Origin: Brachybacterium huguangmaarense
GTDB taxonomy: Bacteria; Actinomycetota; Actinomycetes; Actinomycetales; Dermabacteraceae
Assembly (NCBI RefSeq): GCF_025725725.1
Contig: NZ_CP107020.1
Span: forward strand, 1,550,001-1,614,000
DNA length: 64,000 bases
Direction: 5' to 3'
In this document: in pieces, positions 1 through 6,529 of the stretch
How the letters are laid out: each line of letters begins with the position of its first letter
Position numbering within the stretch: the stretch's first letter is position 1
Program-made: the position numbers and the translations under genes
Notes under the pieces: generated by a model
The model's database searches: none
What the model was told of the DNA's origin: nothing
What the model saw: the letters and a program-made list of their open reading frames with translations, nothing else

Positions 1-2
1 CC

Positions 3-1559
3 CGAGAAGGCGAGGCGCCGGGAGCTCTTCTGGCCGCTTTCTATCAGCTCGACAGCCTTGTGCTTTCGTGGCAATCGCCGCAGCCTCGACCAAATAGAAA
101 TCTAGGAAAGCTCATCGGTCGCGCACTCGGGCAGTTGCGGGCTGGGTACGAGAAGTTCCTTGATGCGATGTGTGCCCCAGACATGAACGAGGCACAAAGG
201 TTCGAAGCTGAAGGCAACGCAGAGATTCGGTTGGGCGAACGCCATCTTGCGCAAATCGAGGAGTTGATCTGGGCGGACGAGGTTTCCAAAGACTCAGACC
301 CCCTCCAGGTGGCTAACAGTGCCGGCCGGGCTATTCGCGACAGGCTAGGCAACCCGGCCACAATCGAGGAGCTGGAGCTGGAGCTTGAGCTCAGGCGTAT
401 CGAGGGTGCGAGTTCGGTAAGTGGAGGATCAGGCATTGAGTATCAAATGATGCGCATTATGGCGCTCACGCAATTTGACTTTGATCGCTTCACCGGTATT
501 CGGGACCGAGTTGCGGATGTGCTCGGGAAGTCCAGTGCCTTCTTGGAGCTGGGAAAGGGTGAGGCGTGGCGGCGTCAACATGCAAGGGCGCAGGCAAACC
601 TTTCGGGCTCACTTGGTGCGGCAAATCTTGTCGTGAACTCTGAAGACTCGGGGGAGCTGGACATTGTCAACAGTGCGGTTCAATGTGTTGCAACTCTTCG
701 AGATGGCGTATTACGACACGCAGTTGCAACTGTCGTGGCTCTCGACCCGGGCGAGTATGATTCGTTCGTAAGTAAGAGTGGCGGACATTCTCTCAAGGCT
801 GCCGATAGGCGTTTTCCAGAGATCCCGATATCTGAGGGGCTCGAGTCGAGTTTTCGTAACGCCGGGGGGCATGGGGGAGTGGACGACCTGAACGGCGACG
901 AGGTGACTATTCAGGGGAAAACATTCTCTTCTGAGCAGTTCACCGATGTGTATCTGGCTTACCTTGAAACTGTTCTTTCTGTTTGGGGCGGCTTGAATCT
1001 CGCGCTCGACCGGTTTGGGGGTGAGTTCAGGATGCTGGACTACATTTCACCCAGGGATGTGAAAACAGCGATCACTGCCGGGGTGGGAATCTTGGGCGTG
1101 GAGTGCGCCTCGATTGAGATGCGCGGAGATTGGCTCAGTTTGAAGGTCAAAAGTTCTGAACACGATTGGCTGCGAGTCGCGGCGTTCATTAGTGGAATTG
1201 AACTAGTGGAGGCGGAGTCGTTGCTAGTTGAGTTTCTGGACGGCGGAGACGTTCGTCATTTCACGGCTAGTCTGAGTGTGTTTAGGGAGGCGGACTATGG
1301 CGCGGCGGCCATGAGTGATGAAGAGAATGCACTTCTGGTTGCTGGAGTGCTTGCGGGGTGCGCACTGGACGGGGTCTCGCTATGGCATAGGCAAGATTGG
1401 TCTGCCGTCTTGTCGAAATTGACCTCGCGAGATGGTGTTGAGGATTATAAGGCTTGGATTGCTCGACTTAAGGCCTTCAGGCGTCTAGCGATCGAAGTTG
1501 GTGATGATAATGCTGCGGCGTCATGCCTGTCTGCAATTCGGAGTTTTCGGATGGCGTGA
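3..1559 (+). CDS. Large protein with HEPN-like motif, 5' end outside window
   Basis: I do not recognise a named family for the whole protein. The frame is open to the left window edge: codons before the first usable start (GTG at 60) read on without a stop as helix-like sequence (AFYQLDSLVLSW), so the true start probably lies outside. About 266 residues after that GTG is FRNAGGHGG, with Arg at 855-857 and His at 870-872. This R-N-x3-H spacing is typical of HEPN ribonuclease domains. It is followed by a short beta-like stretch (DEVTIQGKTFSSEQF) and a long helix, as in HEPN toxins and effectors. The N-terminal half looks all-helical and includes a Glu/Leu run. Codons are visibly less G+C-rich than in the rest of the window, and an insertion sequence follows 144 bases downstream, so horizontal acquisition is likely. 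RNase or defence activity is inference from the motif alone. Confidence 0.6.
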   Translation, partial: REGEAPGALLAAFYQLDSLVLSWQSPQPRPNRNLGKLIGRALGQLRAGYEKFLDAMCAPDMNEAQRFEAEGNAEIRLGERHLAQIEELIWADEVSKDSDPLQVANSAGRAIRDRLGNPATIEELELELELRRIEGASSVSGGSGIEYQMMRIMALTQFDFDRFTGIRDRVADVLGKSSAFLELGKGEAWRRQHARAQANLSGSLGAANLVVNSEDSGELDIVNSAVQCVATLRDGVLRHAVATVVALDPGEYDSFVSKSGGHSLKAADRRFPEIPISEGLESSFRNAGGHGGVDDLNGDEVTIQGKTFSSEQFTDVYLAYLETVLSVWGGLNLALDRFGGEFRMLDYISPRDVKTAITAGVGILGVECASIEMRGDWLSLKVKSSEHDWLRVAAFISGIELVEAESLLVEFLDGGDVRHFTASLSVFREADYGAAAMSDEENALLVAGVLAGCALDGVSLWHRQDWSAVLSKLTSRDGVEDYKAWIARLKAFRRLAIEVGDDNAAASCLSAIRSFRMA

Positions 1560-1602
1560 GTGTGGTTCGGGCGTAATTGCCATTGATGCGCCCCCAAATC
1601 CC

Positions 1603-1625
1603 TGACAGCAACGATGACAGCAACG
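1603..1625. repeat. Tandem 12-bp direct repeat
   Basis: TGACAGCAACG occurs at 1603-1613 and again at 1615-1625, separated by one base, between the end of the HEPN-like gene and the first insertion sequence. No function is assigned. Confidence 0.5.
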
Positions 1626-1703
1626 CGATGGTGTCCGTCGGCCTCGAATCTGCTGTACGAGCTCGCTGACCTGGTAGAACCTGGTCGGCCACCCGGCGAT
1701 GTC

Positions 1704-3129
1704 GGCTCTTCACGAACGAGGGTGTAGTCGGTTGAGCGCGTCGGTGGCCGGGTAGGGGTCGAGGTCTCCCGGATGATGGAAGTTCTTCACGCTCGCCATC
1801 CCGAAAGACCTCGACGTGCTCCACCCTACTTTCGCGACCCCTGACCTGACCACGTTCTGCCGCCTCGACGAGCTCGGCCTCGTCGCCGTCGGCCAGCTGA
1901 TCGAGCCGGATCGGGCCACGATCGAATGCCGCGTCGTCGAGGACGACCCGTGGTGTCGGAAGTGCGGTGTCGAGGGCGTGCCGCGGGACACGGTCACGCG
2001 TCGACTGGCGCACGAGCCGTTCGGGCACCGGCCGACGACCCTGCTGGTGCGGGTGCGCCGGTACCGGTGCGGACACTGCCGGCGCACGTGGCGGCAGGAC
2101 ATGACGCGGGCAGCGGCGCCGCGTGCGAAGATCTCCCGCGGCGGCCTGGAGTGGGCGCTGCGGGGCATCGTCATCGACCACCTCACCGTCACCCGCGTCG
2201 CCGCAGGTCTCGGGGTGTCCTGGAGTGCCGCGAACGCCGCCGTCCTCGCGGAAGGCAAGCGGCGCCTGATCGACGACCCCGCCCGGTTCGACGGGGTCAC
2301 CACGATCGGTGTCGACGAGCACGTCTGGCGACACACGAGGCTGGGCGACAAGTACGTCACCGTGATCATCGACCTCACGCCCGCGAGGAACAAGACCGGG
2401 CCGGCGAGGCTGCTGGACATGGTCGAGGGCCGCTCCAAGGCGGTGTTCAAGCAGTGGCTCGCCGCCCGCCCTGCGGACTGGGCGAAGCGGATCGAGGTGG
2501 TCGCGATGGACGGCTTCGCCGGGTTCAAGACCGCTGCCGCCGAGGAACTCCCCGACGCCGTCCCCGTCATGGACCCGTTCCACGTGGTCCGCCTCGCCGG
2601 CGACGCGCTGGATGTCTGCCGGCGTCGGGTCCAGCAAGACACCACCGGTCACCGCGGGCTCAAGGGCGACCCGCTCTACAAAGCCCGCCGCACCCTGCAC
2701 ACCGGGGCGAGCCTGCTCACCGACCGGCAGCGGGCACGCCTGGACGCAGTGTTCGCGAGCGAGGAGCACGTCGAGGTCGAGGCGACCTGGGGCATCTACC
2801 AGCGCATCGTCGCGGCCTACCGGGAGCCCGACAAGAAGAAAGCGAAGGCGATGATGCAGGAGGTGATCGCTGCGATCAGCAGCGGCGTTCCCGCGGCGCT
2901 CGTCGAGGTCCGCAAGCTCGGCCGGACCATGAAGCAGCGGGCGGGCGACATCCTCGCGTTCTTCGACCGCCCCGGCACCAGCAACGGCCCGACCGAGGCC
3001 ATCAACGGGCGACTCGAACACCTCCGCGGCTCCGCCCTCGGCTTCCGCAACCTCACCCACTACATCGCTCGGTCGCTGCTCGAAGCCGGAGGGTTCAGAC
3101 CCGCGCTACACCCTCATTCGTGAAGAGCC
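1704..3129 (+). mobile_element. ISL3-family insertion sequence, copy 1
   Basis: A 1,426-bp element bounded by terminal inverted repeats of about 24 bp that begin GGCTCTTCACGAACGAGGGT. The right repeat differs from the left by one base (position 3116). It holds one transposase gene whose stop codon lies inside the right repeat. The element appears again at 6530-7955 with the same length. The 8 bases on each side (GCGATGTC and AGATTGAC) do not match, so there is no target duplication of the kind ISL3 elements usually leave. This suggests recombination or deletion after insertion. Confidence 0.85.
1816..3123 (+). CDS. ISL3-family transposase (copy 1)
   Basis: DDE-type transposase that cuts and joins the ends of its own insertion sequence. 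The 435-residue length is normal for ISL3. The N-terminal zinc ribbon shows paired cysteines (Cys47, Cys50, Cys85, Cys88), followed by a helix-turn-helix around residues 110-145 and the DDE core: Asp167 (in IGVDEHVW), Asp232 (in VAMDGFAG) and Glu394 (in GPTEAINGRL). Translation starts at a GTG. The product is identical to copy 2 as far as I can compare, except for the penultimate residue (His434 here, Arg in copy 2), which comes from the single mismatch in the right inverted repeat. All catalytic residues are intact, so the element may be active. Confidence 0.93.
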   Translation: MLHPTFATPDLTTFCRLDELGLVAVGQLIEPDRATIECRVVEDDPWCRKCGVEGVPRDTVTRRLAHEPFGHRPTTLLVRVRRYRCGHCRRTWRQDMTRAAAPRAKISRGGLEWALRGIVIDHLTVTRVAAGLGVSWSAANAAVLAEGKRRLIDDPARFDGVTTIGVDEHVWRHTRLGDKYVTVIIDLTPARNKTGPARLLDMVEGRSKAVFKQWLAARPADWAKRIEVVAMDGFAGFKTAAAEELPDAVPVMDPFHVVRLAGDALDVCRRRVQQDTTGHRGLKGDPLYKARRTLHTGASLLTDRQRARLDAVFASEEHVEVEATWGIYQRIVAAYREPDKKKAKAMMQEVIAAISSGVPAALVEVRKLGRTMKQRAGDILAFFDRPGTSNGPTEAINGRLEHLRGSALGFRNLTHYIARSLLEAGGFRPALHPHS

Positions 3130-3154
3130 AGATTGACCCTGTGGCTTCGTTCGG

Positions 3155-3189
3155 TTGGTGGCGGGGTTTTTGCAGCGCTCCGTGGCGGT
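3155..3189. repeat. Left arm of an imperfect inverted repeat
   Basis: These 35 bases match the reverse complement of 5024-5058 at 28 positions without gaps. The pair brackets the cadmium genes and the serine recombinase. It may be the remains of ends or sites of the element that carried this cargo. Confidence 0.45.
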
Positions 3190-3289
3190 CTTGTTGCCGC
3201 GACCACGCAGGACTGGCTGCAGGTAGGTGTCGCGGTCTGAACCGAGAGGGGTGCGCCCGGTCGGCGCCGTTTGGATCGCTGCCGCTACG

Positions 3290-3892
3290 TCAGAGTCCGA
3301 AGGCTCCGCCGCTGACGAGAATCACGATGCCGAGGCCGATGAGAACGATGGGGAAGAGGATGTGCTCCCAGCGTTCGAGCACTTCGGCGATCGGGGGGCG
3401 GGTGGCGACGAACTTTGCCAGGGCCACCAGGACCGCGACGAGCGCGAGGAAGACGATGCAGTAGGCGACTACTGCGAGAGGTTCCACGCTGAGGAAGACA
3501 GGGGTGTAGACGCCGATGTTGTCGCCGCCGTTGGCAAGGGTGACGCCTGCGACTGTCCACACGCCGACCTTCTTGCCGGCAACCTTGGCCTCGTCGTCAT
3601 CGTCGTCATCGTCTCCGCGCCAGGCCTGCCATGCGGCCCAGAGGCCGAGGCCCAGAGGGATGAGACCGAAGTACGGGATGGCTGCCGAGGGCAGGAATGC
3701 TCCGGCACCGATGGTCACCAGGACCGCGGCACCGAGGATGCCGGCGAATCCGAGGTACTGGCCGGCCAGAATGCGGGCGGTAGTGCCGCGCTGGCCTGCC
3801 CCTCGCGCGAAGAAGAGGGCGAGCACGATGATGTCGTCGATGTTGGTCGCTGCGAACAGGCCCATCGCCTGCAAGACCGAGGTGAGGATCAT
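3290..3892 (-). CDS. cadD: CadD-family cadmium resistance transporter
   Basis: Membrane protein of the CadD family, which exports or sequesters cadmium. The 200 residues form about five hydrophobic segments. Family motifs are visible near the N-terminus (AATNIDDIIVLALFF) and in the middle (LANGGDNIGVYTPVF), where conserved Asp and Asn residues sit in membrane segments. The loop between the halves contains seven consecutive aspartates before EAKVAGKK, a plausible metal-rich cytoplasmic loop. The chosen ATG (3892) overlaps the stop of the upstream regulator as ATGA, so the two are translationally coupled; a longer frame exists but would run into the regulator. It forms a two-gene operon with the CmtR-type sensor and lies between the two IS copies as resistance cargo. 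Confidence 0.88.
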   Translation of the reverse strand: MILTSVLQAMGLFAATNIDDIIVLALFFARGAGQRGTTARILAGQYLGFAGILGAAVLVTIGAGAFLPSAAIPYFGLIPLGLGLWAAWQAWRGDDDDDDDEAKVAGKKVGVWTVAGVTLANGGDNIGVYTPVFLSVEPLAVVAYCIVFLALVAVLVALAKFVATRPPIAEVLERWEHILFPIVLIGLGIVILVSGGAFGL

Positions 3893-4248
3893 GCGCCCTC
3901 CCCAGCTGCGTCGCATCCGGGAAGCGAGCAGGCGGGATCGATGCACGGGGCGTCTTCGTCCACTGCCAGGGTGGCATCGACCAGTGCCGTCAGCGCCTGC
4001 GCCAGGTGCGAATCGGCGATCTCATATCGTGTCCGACGACCCTCGGGCTCGGAGACGACGATCCCGCAATCGCGCAGGCATGCCAGGTGGTTGGACACGT
4101 TCGGGCGTGTCAGGTCCAGATCTCGGGCCAGTTCCGCCGGGTAAGCGGGATGGTCGAGCAGGGTCAAGATGATCCGGGATCGAGTGGGGTCGGCCAGTGC
4201 ACGACCCAGGCGGTTCATCACGTCGAGACGCGAAGCAATAGTCAGCAT
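3889..4248 (-). CDS. cmtR: CmtR-type ArsR/SmtB cadmium/lead sensor repressor
   Basis: Winged-helix repressor that should release DNA on binding Cd(II) or Pb(II) and so control cadD. It is 119 residues, the normal size. The ATG at 4248 is preferred because the protein then begins MLTIASRLD, like the mycobacterial CmtR start, and because a -10 hexamer ends 7 bases upstream. With this numbering the recognition helix reads NVSNHLACLRDCG with Cys57 and Cys61, and a third Cys is at position 102. These are exactly the ligand positions known for CmtR, a strong match to that subfamily over CadC or SmtB. Further C-terminal cysteines (107 and 113) are extra. The gene overlaps cadD by 4 bases. Confidence 0.9.
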   Translation of the reverse strand: MLTIASRLDVMNRLGRALADPTRSRIILTLLDHPAYPAELARDLDLTRPNVSNHLACLRDCGIVVSEPEGRRTRYEIADSHLAQALTALVDATLAVDEDAPCIDPACSLPGCDAAGEGA

Positions 4249-4250
4249 GG

Positions 4251-4276
4251 ACTGAACTATACAACGCGCACTGAAC
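4251..4276 (-). promoter_or_regulatory. cmtR-cadD promoter and candidate operator
   Basis: On the minus strand TATAGT (plus-strand bases 4256-4261) ends 7 bases before the cmtR ATG, so the transcript is probably leaderless. ACTGAAC occurs twice in direct orientation (4251-4257 and 4270-4276), flanking and overlapping the -10 box. This is a candidate autoregulatory operator for CmtR. The assignment rests on position only. Confidence 0.45.
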
Positions 4277-4325
4277 ACTCGGTCACAGGCGTCAGCCCAG
4301 ATCGCATGCCCGTAAGGGGATCCTT

Positions 4326-4400
4326 CACCGTACGTCGTGCGAGCTTCCTCCTCGACGACTTCTTATGAGGGATCGTCATGTACGCAAGACCCGTACGGTG
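4326..4400. promoter_or_regulatory. Candidate recombinase (res) site
   Basis: CACCGTACG at 4326-4334 and its reverse complement CGTACGGTG at 4392-4400 lie in the spacer just upstream of the serine recombinase gene, where res or crossover sites of small serine recombinases are usually found. A further CATG-ended inverted pair surrounds the right arm. The site is inferred, not proven. Confidence 0.4.
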
Positions 4401-4440
4401 ACATGGGCGGTGAGGGGAGGGCAACTGCAACAATGGGGAC

Positions 4441-5013
4441 ATGCATGTCGGCTACGCGCGCGTCTCGACTCTCGCGCAAGACCTCTCCGCCCAACGGGAA
4501 GCACTCGAGCGCCTCGGAGTCGAGAACAAGAACGTCTACTTCGACCACGGTCTAACGGGAACGACCCGCGCCCGGCCCGGGCTGCGCGAGGCACTGGCCG
4601 CGACCCGGGATGGGGACACCCTGGTGGTGACCAAGCTCGACCGGCTGGCCCGCTCGCTCCCGGACGCGAGGGACATCGCCGACGAGCTCACCATCAAGGG
4701 AGTGGCGCTCAGTCTCGGAGGCAGCGTCTACGACCCCAACGACGCCGTCGGCCGGTTGCTGTTCAACGTGCTCGGCATGGTGGCCGAGTTTGAGGCGGAC
4801 CTCATCCGCCTGCGCACCCGCGAGGGCATGGCCATCGCCAGATCCAAGGGCAAACTCAAAGGCAAGAAGCCCAAGCTCTCGCCCTCTCAGCGCAAGCACC
4901 TGCTGACGTTGCACGCCGCCGGTGAGCACACCCAAGCCGAGCTGGCCGAGCTGTTCAACGTCTCCCGCACCACCATCTACCGCGAGCTGCGCCGCACCAC
5001 GGCCGACACCTGA
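4441..5013 (+). CDS. Serine recombinase (resolvase/invertase family)
   Basis: Small serine recombinase of 190 residues, the usual size of Tn3 resolvases and DNA invertases. The catalytic domain starts MHVGYARVSTLAQDL with the nucleophile Ser9 and continues with TKLDRLARSLPD and the EFEADLIRLRTREGMA helix that leads to the DNA-binding part. The C-terminus is a helix-turn-helix (AELFNVSRTTIYRELRR). It would resolve cointegrates or invert a segment at a site such as the inverted repeat just upstream. It is divergent from cmtR-cadD, as in metal-resistance transposons. No full Tn3 transposase is visible in the window. Confidence 0.92.
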   Translation: MHVGYARVSTLAQDLSAQREALERLGVENKNVYFDHGLTGTTRARPGLREALAATRDGDTLVVTKLDRLARSLPDARDIADELTIKGVALSLGGSVYDPNDAVGRLLFNVLGMVAEFEADLIRLRTREGMAIARSKGKLKGKKPKLSPSQRKHLLTLHAAGEHTQAELAELFNVSRTTIYRELRRTTADT

Positions 5014-5023
5014 CCGCGCCTGC

Positions 5024-5058
5024 ACCGCCACTGAGCGATCACAGAAACCCGCCACCAA
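5024..5058. repeat. Right arm of an imperfect inverted repeat
   Basis: Reverse complement of 3155-3189 at 28 of 35 positions. It starts 11 bases after the recombinase stop codon. Confidence 0.45.
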
Positions 5059-5343
5059 GCCATCACATCCACAAGATTGACCCGTAGGGACCCCTGTGTC
5101 ACTTTGAGGTATACCCCAAGGAGACAGTGCCTGGAGGTGCAGCCATACTTGGACTCGGGGCGCAGTCGCCCCAGACTCGCCGAGCGCCCGACACGGTCGC
5201 GCAGCTGGGGGCTGAACTTCCTGGGCGCGCTCCGATCCCCTTACTGGAACTCGAAACCGGACCCAAGGTGTTTCCTGGCATCGCGTCGTCGGATGCCGGC
5301 CCTATCGGAAGTCGGCCACACCCGGGCACCCTTCCCCTGGCAC

Positions 5344-5389
5344 TGAACCTCAGGTACAGTCCCGTGACGACAGGGCAGTGAACCTCAGG
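5344..5389. promoter_or_regulatory. Paired TGAACCTCAGG repeats, candidate operator
   Basis: Two exact 11-base direct repeats with a 35-base period lie 60-100 bases upstream of the membrane protein/PadR-like operon. A possible -10 box, TACAGT, follows the first (5355-5360). They could be binding sites for the co-transcribed PadR-like regulator. Confidence 0.35.
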
Positions 5390-5447
5390 GCCACTACCGC
5401 CGACGAGAACCCGTAACATCATCCCCGCCACCTCCCAGGAGGACGCA

Positions 5448-5957
5448 ATGACCACCCCGTCCCGTGCCGCAGAGCCCTCCGACGTTGGGCGCCCGTCGAG
5501 CCACACCCCGTCGGCCACCCCGCAGGGCCCCGCCGCTGCCGCCCACCGCACCCTGCTGCCCTATGCGCTCACACTGGTGGCGGCGAGCGCGATCCTCCAG
5601 GTCGTGATCGCAGCGACCGGCAATCGGATCAGCCTGCTGTCGATGATCCTGTTGGCTCTGATCGCCCTCGGCTACGCGGCGTACCTGCTCACCATCGGCA
5701 GGCGACTCTCTCGCGTGCGCTACGGGCTGTTCGCCGCTCACGCGATCAGCTACGCCGCGATCAACGTGGGCTTCCTGCTCCACGCCTACCTGCTCATCGC
5801 CCTGCGGTCGCCCGCGATCGCCGGCGACGGCGGCCTCGCGATCGACGAGACGTGGTTCGGCTCGACTTTCGGCATGGCGGGTTTCTGGGGGCTCGGTCTG
5901 CTCATCCACGGGATCGGTGCCGTGCTCTCCCGCGGGTTCGAGCAGGCACGCGCATGA
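5448..5957 (+). CDS. Small membrane protein with 2TM-like domain
   Basis: A 169-residue membrane protein with a Pro/Ala-rich, probably cytoplasmic N-terminus (residues 1-33) and four hydrophobic segments. The second half (FAAHAISYAAINVGFLLH, then WFGSTFGMAGFWGLGLLIHG) resembles the 2TM domain often found beside or fused to sensor kinases and HTH regulators. No enzymatic motif is seen. The ATG has a GGAGG-type ribosome site (CCAGGAGGACGCA). Its stop overlaps the next start as ATGA, so it is coupled to the PadR-like regulator. This pairing of a small membrane protein with a PadR-type regulator is common around transport or envelope-stress functions. The exact role is unknown. Confidence 0.8.
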   Translation: MTTPSRAAEPSDVGRPSSHTPSATPQGPAAAAHRTLLPYALTLVAASAILQVVIAATGNRISLLSMILLALIALGYAAYLLTIGRRLSRVRYGLFAAHAISYAAINVGFLLHAYLLIALRSPAIAGDGGLAIDETWFGSTFGMAGFWGLGLLIHGIGAVLSRGFEQARA

Positions 5958-6343
5958 GTCGCGTCCCTCCCACGTCCGCGGGACATCCGCCCGATGCCGA
6001 GGAGCCACCGCTCTCCCCCGAGGACGCCGAGTGGGCCGACGAGCTCGCCGCGTCCTGGGTCGAGGTCTACAAGAAGGCGGCGACCACGCTCGCGCTGCTG
6101 CGCCTGGTGCGCGATCACGGTCCGGTCTCCGCGCAGGACGTCGCCCCCCTGTTCGCCCAGGTGACCGGATGGACCCTGAGCGAGCGCGGGCTCTATCGAA
6201 CGCTGCGGCGCCTGGCCCAGGCCGGCTCCCTCGAGATCTCGCAGGTCGAGGTCCCTCGCACGGGGGCCAGGCGCCAGGACTTCTCGCTCACGGGCGTCGG
6301 CCGCGCCTACCTGGAGAGGATCGAGGACCAGCTGCTGCGATGA
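5954..6343 (+). CDS. PadR-like winged-helix transcriptional regulator
   Basis: A 129-residue regulator. Residues about 25-125 form a winged helix-turn-helix: a first helix (ASWVEVYKKAATTLALLRLV), a recognition region (SERGLYRTLRRLAQAGSLE) and a wing (TGARRQDFSLTGVGRAYLE) that matches the PadR pattern, in which the wing is followed by a conserved Thr-x-x-Gly. Translation starts at the ATG overlapping the stop of the preceding membrane protein. It probably controls that operon, possibly through the paired TGAACCTCAGG repeats upstream. The target signal is unknown. Confidence 0.75.
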   Translation: MSRVPPTSAGHPPDAEEPPLSPEDAEWADELAASWVEVYKKAATTLALLRLVRDHGPVSAQDVAPLFAQVTGWTLSERGLYRTLRRLAQAGSLEISQVEVPRTGARRQDFSLTGVGRAYLERIEDQLLR

Positions 6344-6454
6344 CCGGGCGACACCTGCACCGTTTCTGGCACGCGACTTTTCGACGTCCTCCCGCTTCTC
6401 GCCGGGCTCGCACTCCGGGCAGATATTCCATCCGTCCAACGCCCCGAGCGCTGC

Positions 6455-6460
6455 TACGGT
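6455..6460 (+). promoter_or_regulatory. -10 box for the interrupted small gene
   Basis: TACGGT ends 7 bases before the ATG at 6468, the leaderless arrangement seen repeatedly in this window. Confidence 0.35.
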
Positions 6461-6467
6461 CGGCGGC

Positions 6468-6529
6468 ATGCCCGAGCAAAGCGACGCAGAGGTCGTTAGA
6501 CAGAACAGCAGGTATTGGGAGCTTTTGGC
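6468..6529 (+). pseudogene. 5' end of a gene cut by ISL3 copy 2
   Basis: An ATG at 6468, with a well-placed -10 box, opens a frame of 20 codons (MPEQSDAEVVRQNSRYWELL) that runs into the left inverted repeat of IS copy 2 and then ends inside the element. The continuation is not found on the far side of the IS, where an IS30-type fragment lies instead. The sequence is too short for me to name the family. Confidence 0.45.

Larger units (their letters stand above)
5014..5447. other. 434-base spacer, no gene seen
   Basis: No convincing coding frame. It holds the right arm of the inverted repeat that pairs with 3155-3189, and AGATTGACCC at 5074-5083, which repeats the ten bases directly after IS copy 1. 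It also has a near-palindrome, TTGAGGTATACCCCAA, at 5104-5119 and two direct copies of TGAACCTCAGG (5344-5354 and 5379-5389) upstream of the next gene. The last two are candidate regulator sites. The rest is probably remnant mobile DNA. Confidence 0.5.

Noticed and set aside
1926-3464. 512-codon plus-strand frame overlapping the transposase (and its copy at 6752-8110)
   Set aside because: Arg/Pro/Gly-biased translation in the wrong frame of the transposase. The true frame has the zinc ribbon and DDE residues.
3889-4278. Longer cmtR start at 4278
   Set aside because: It adds ten residues that overlap the -10 region. The ATG at 4248 gives CmtR-like length and exact ligand Cys numbering.
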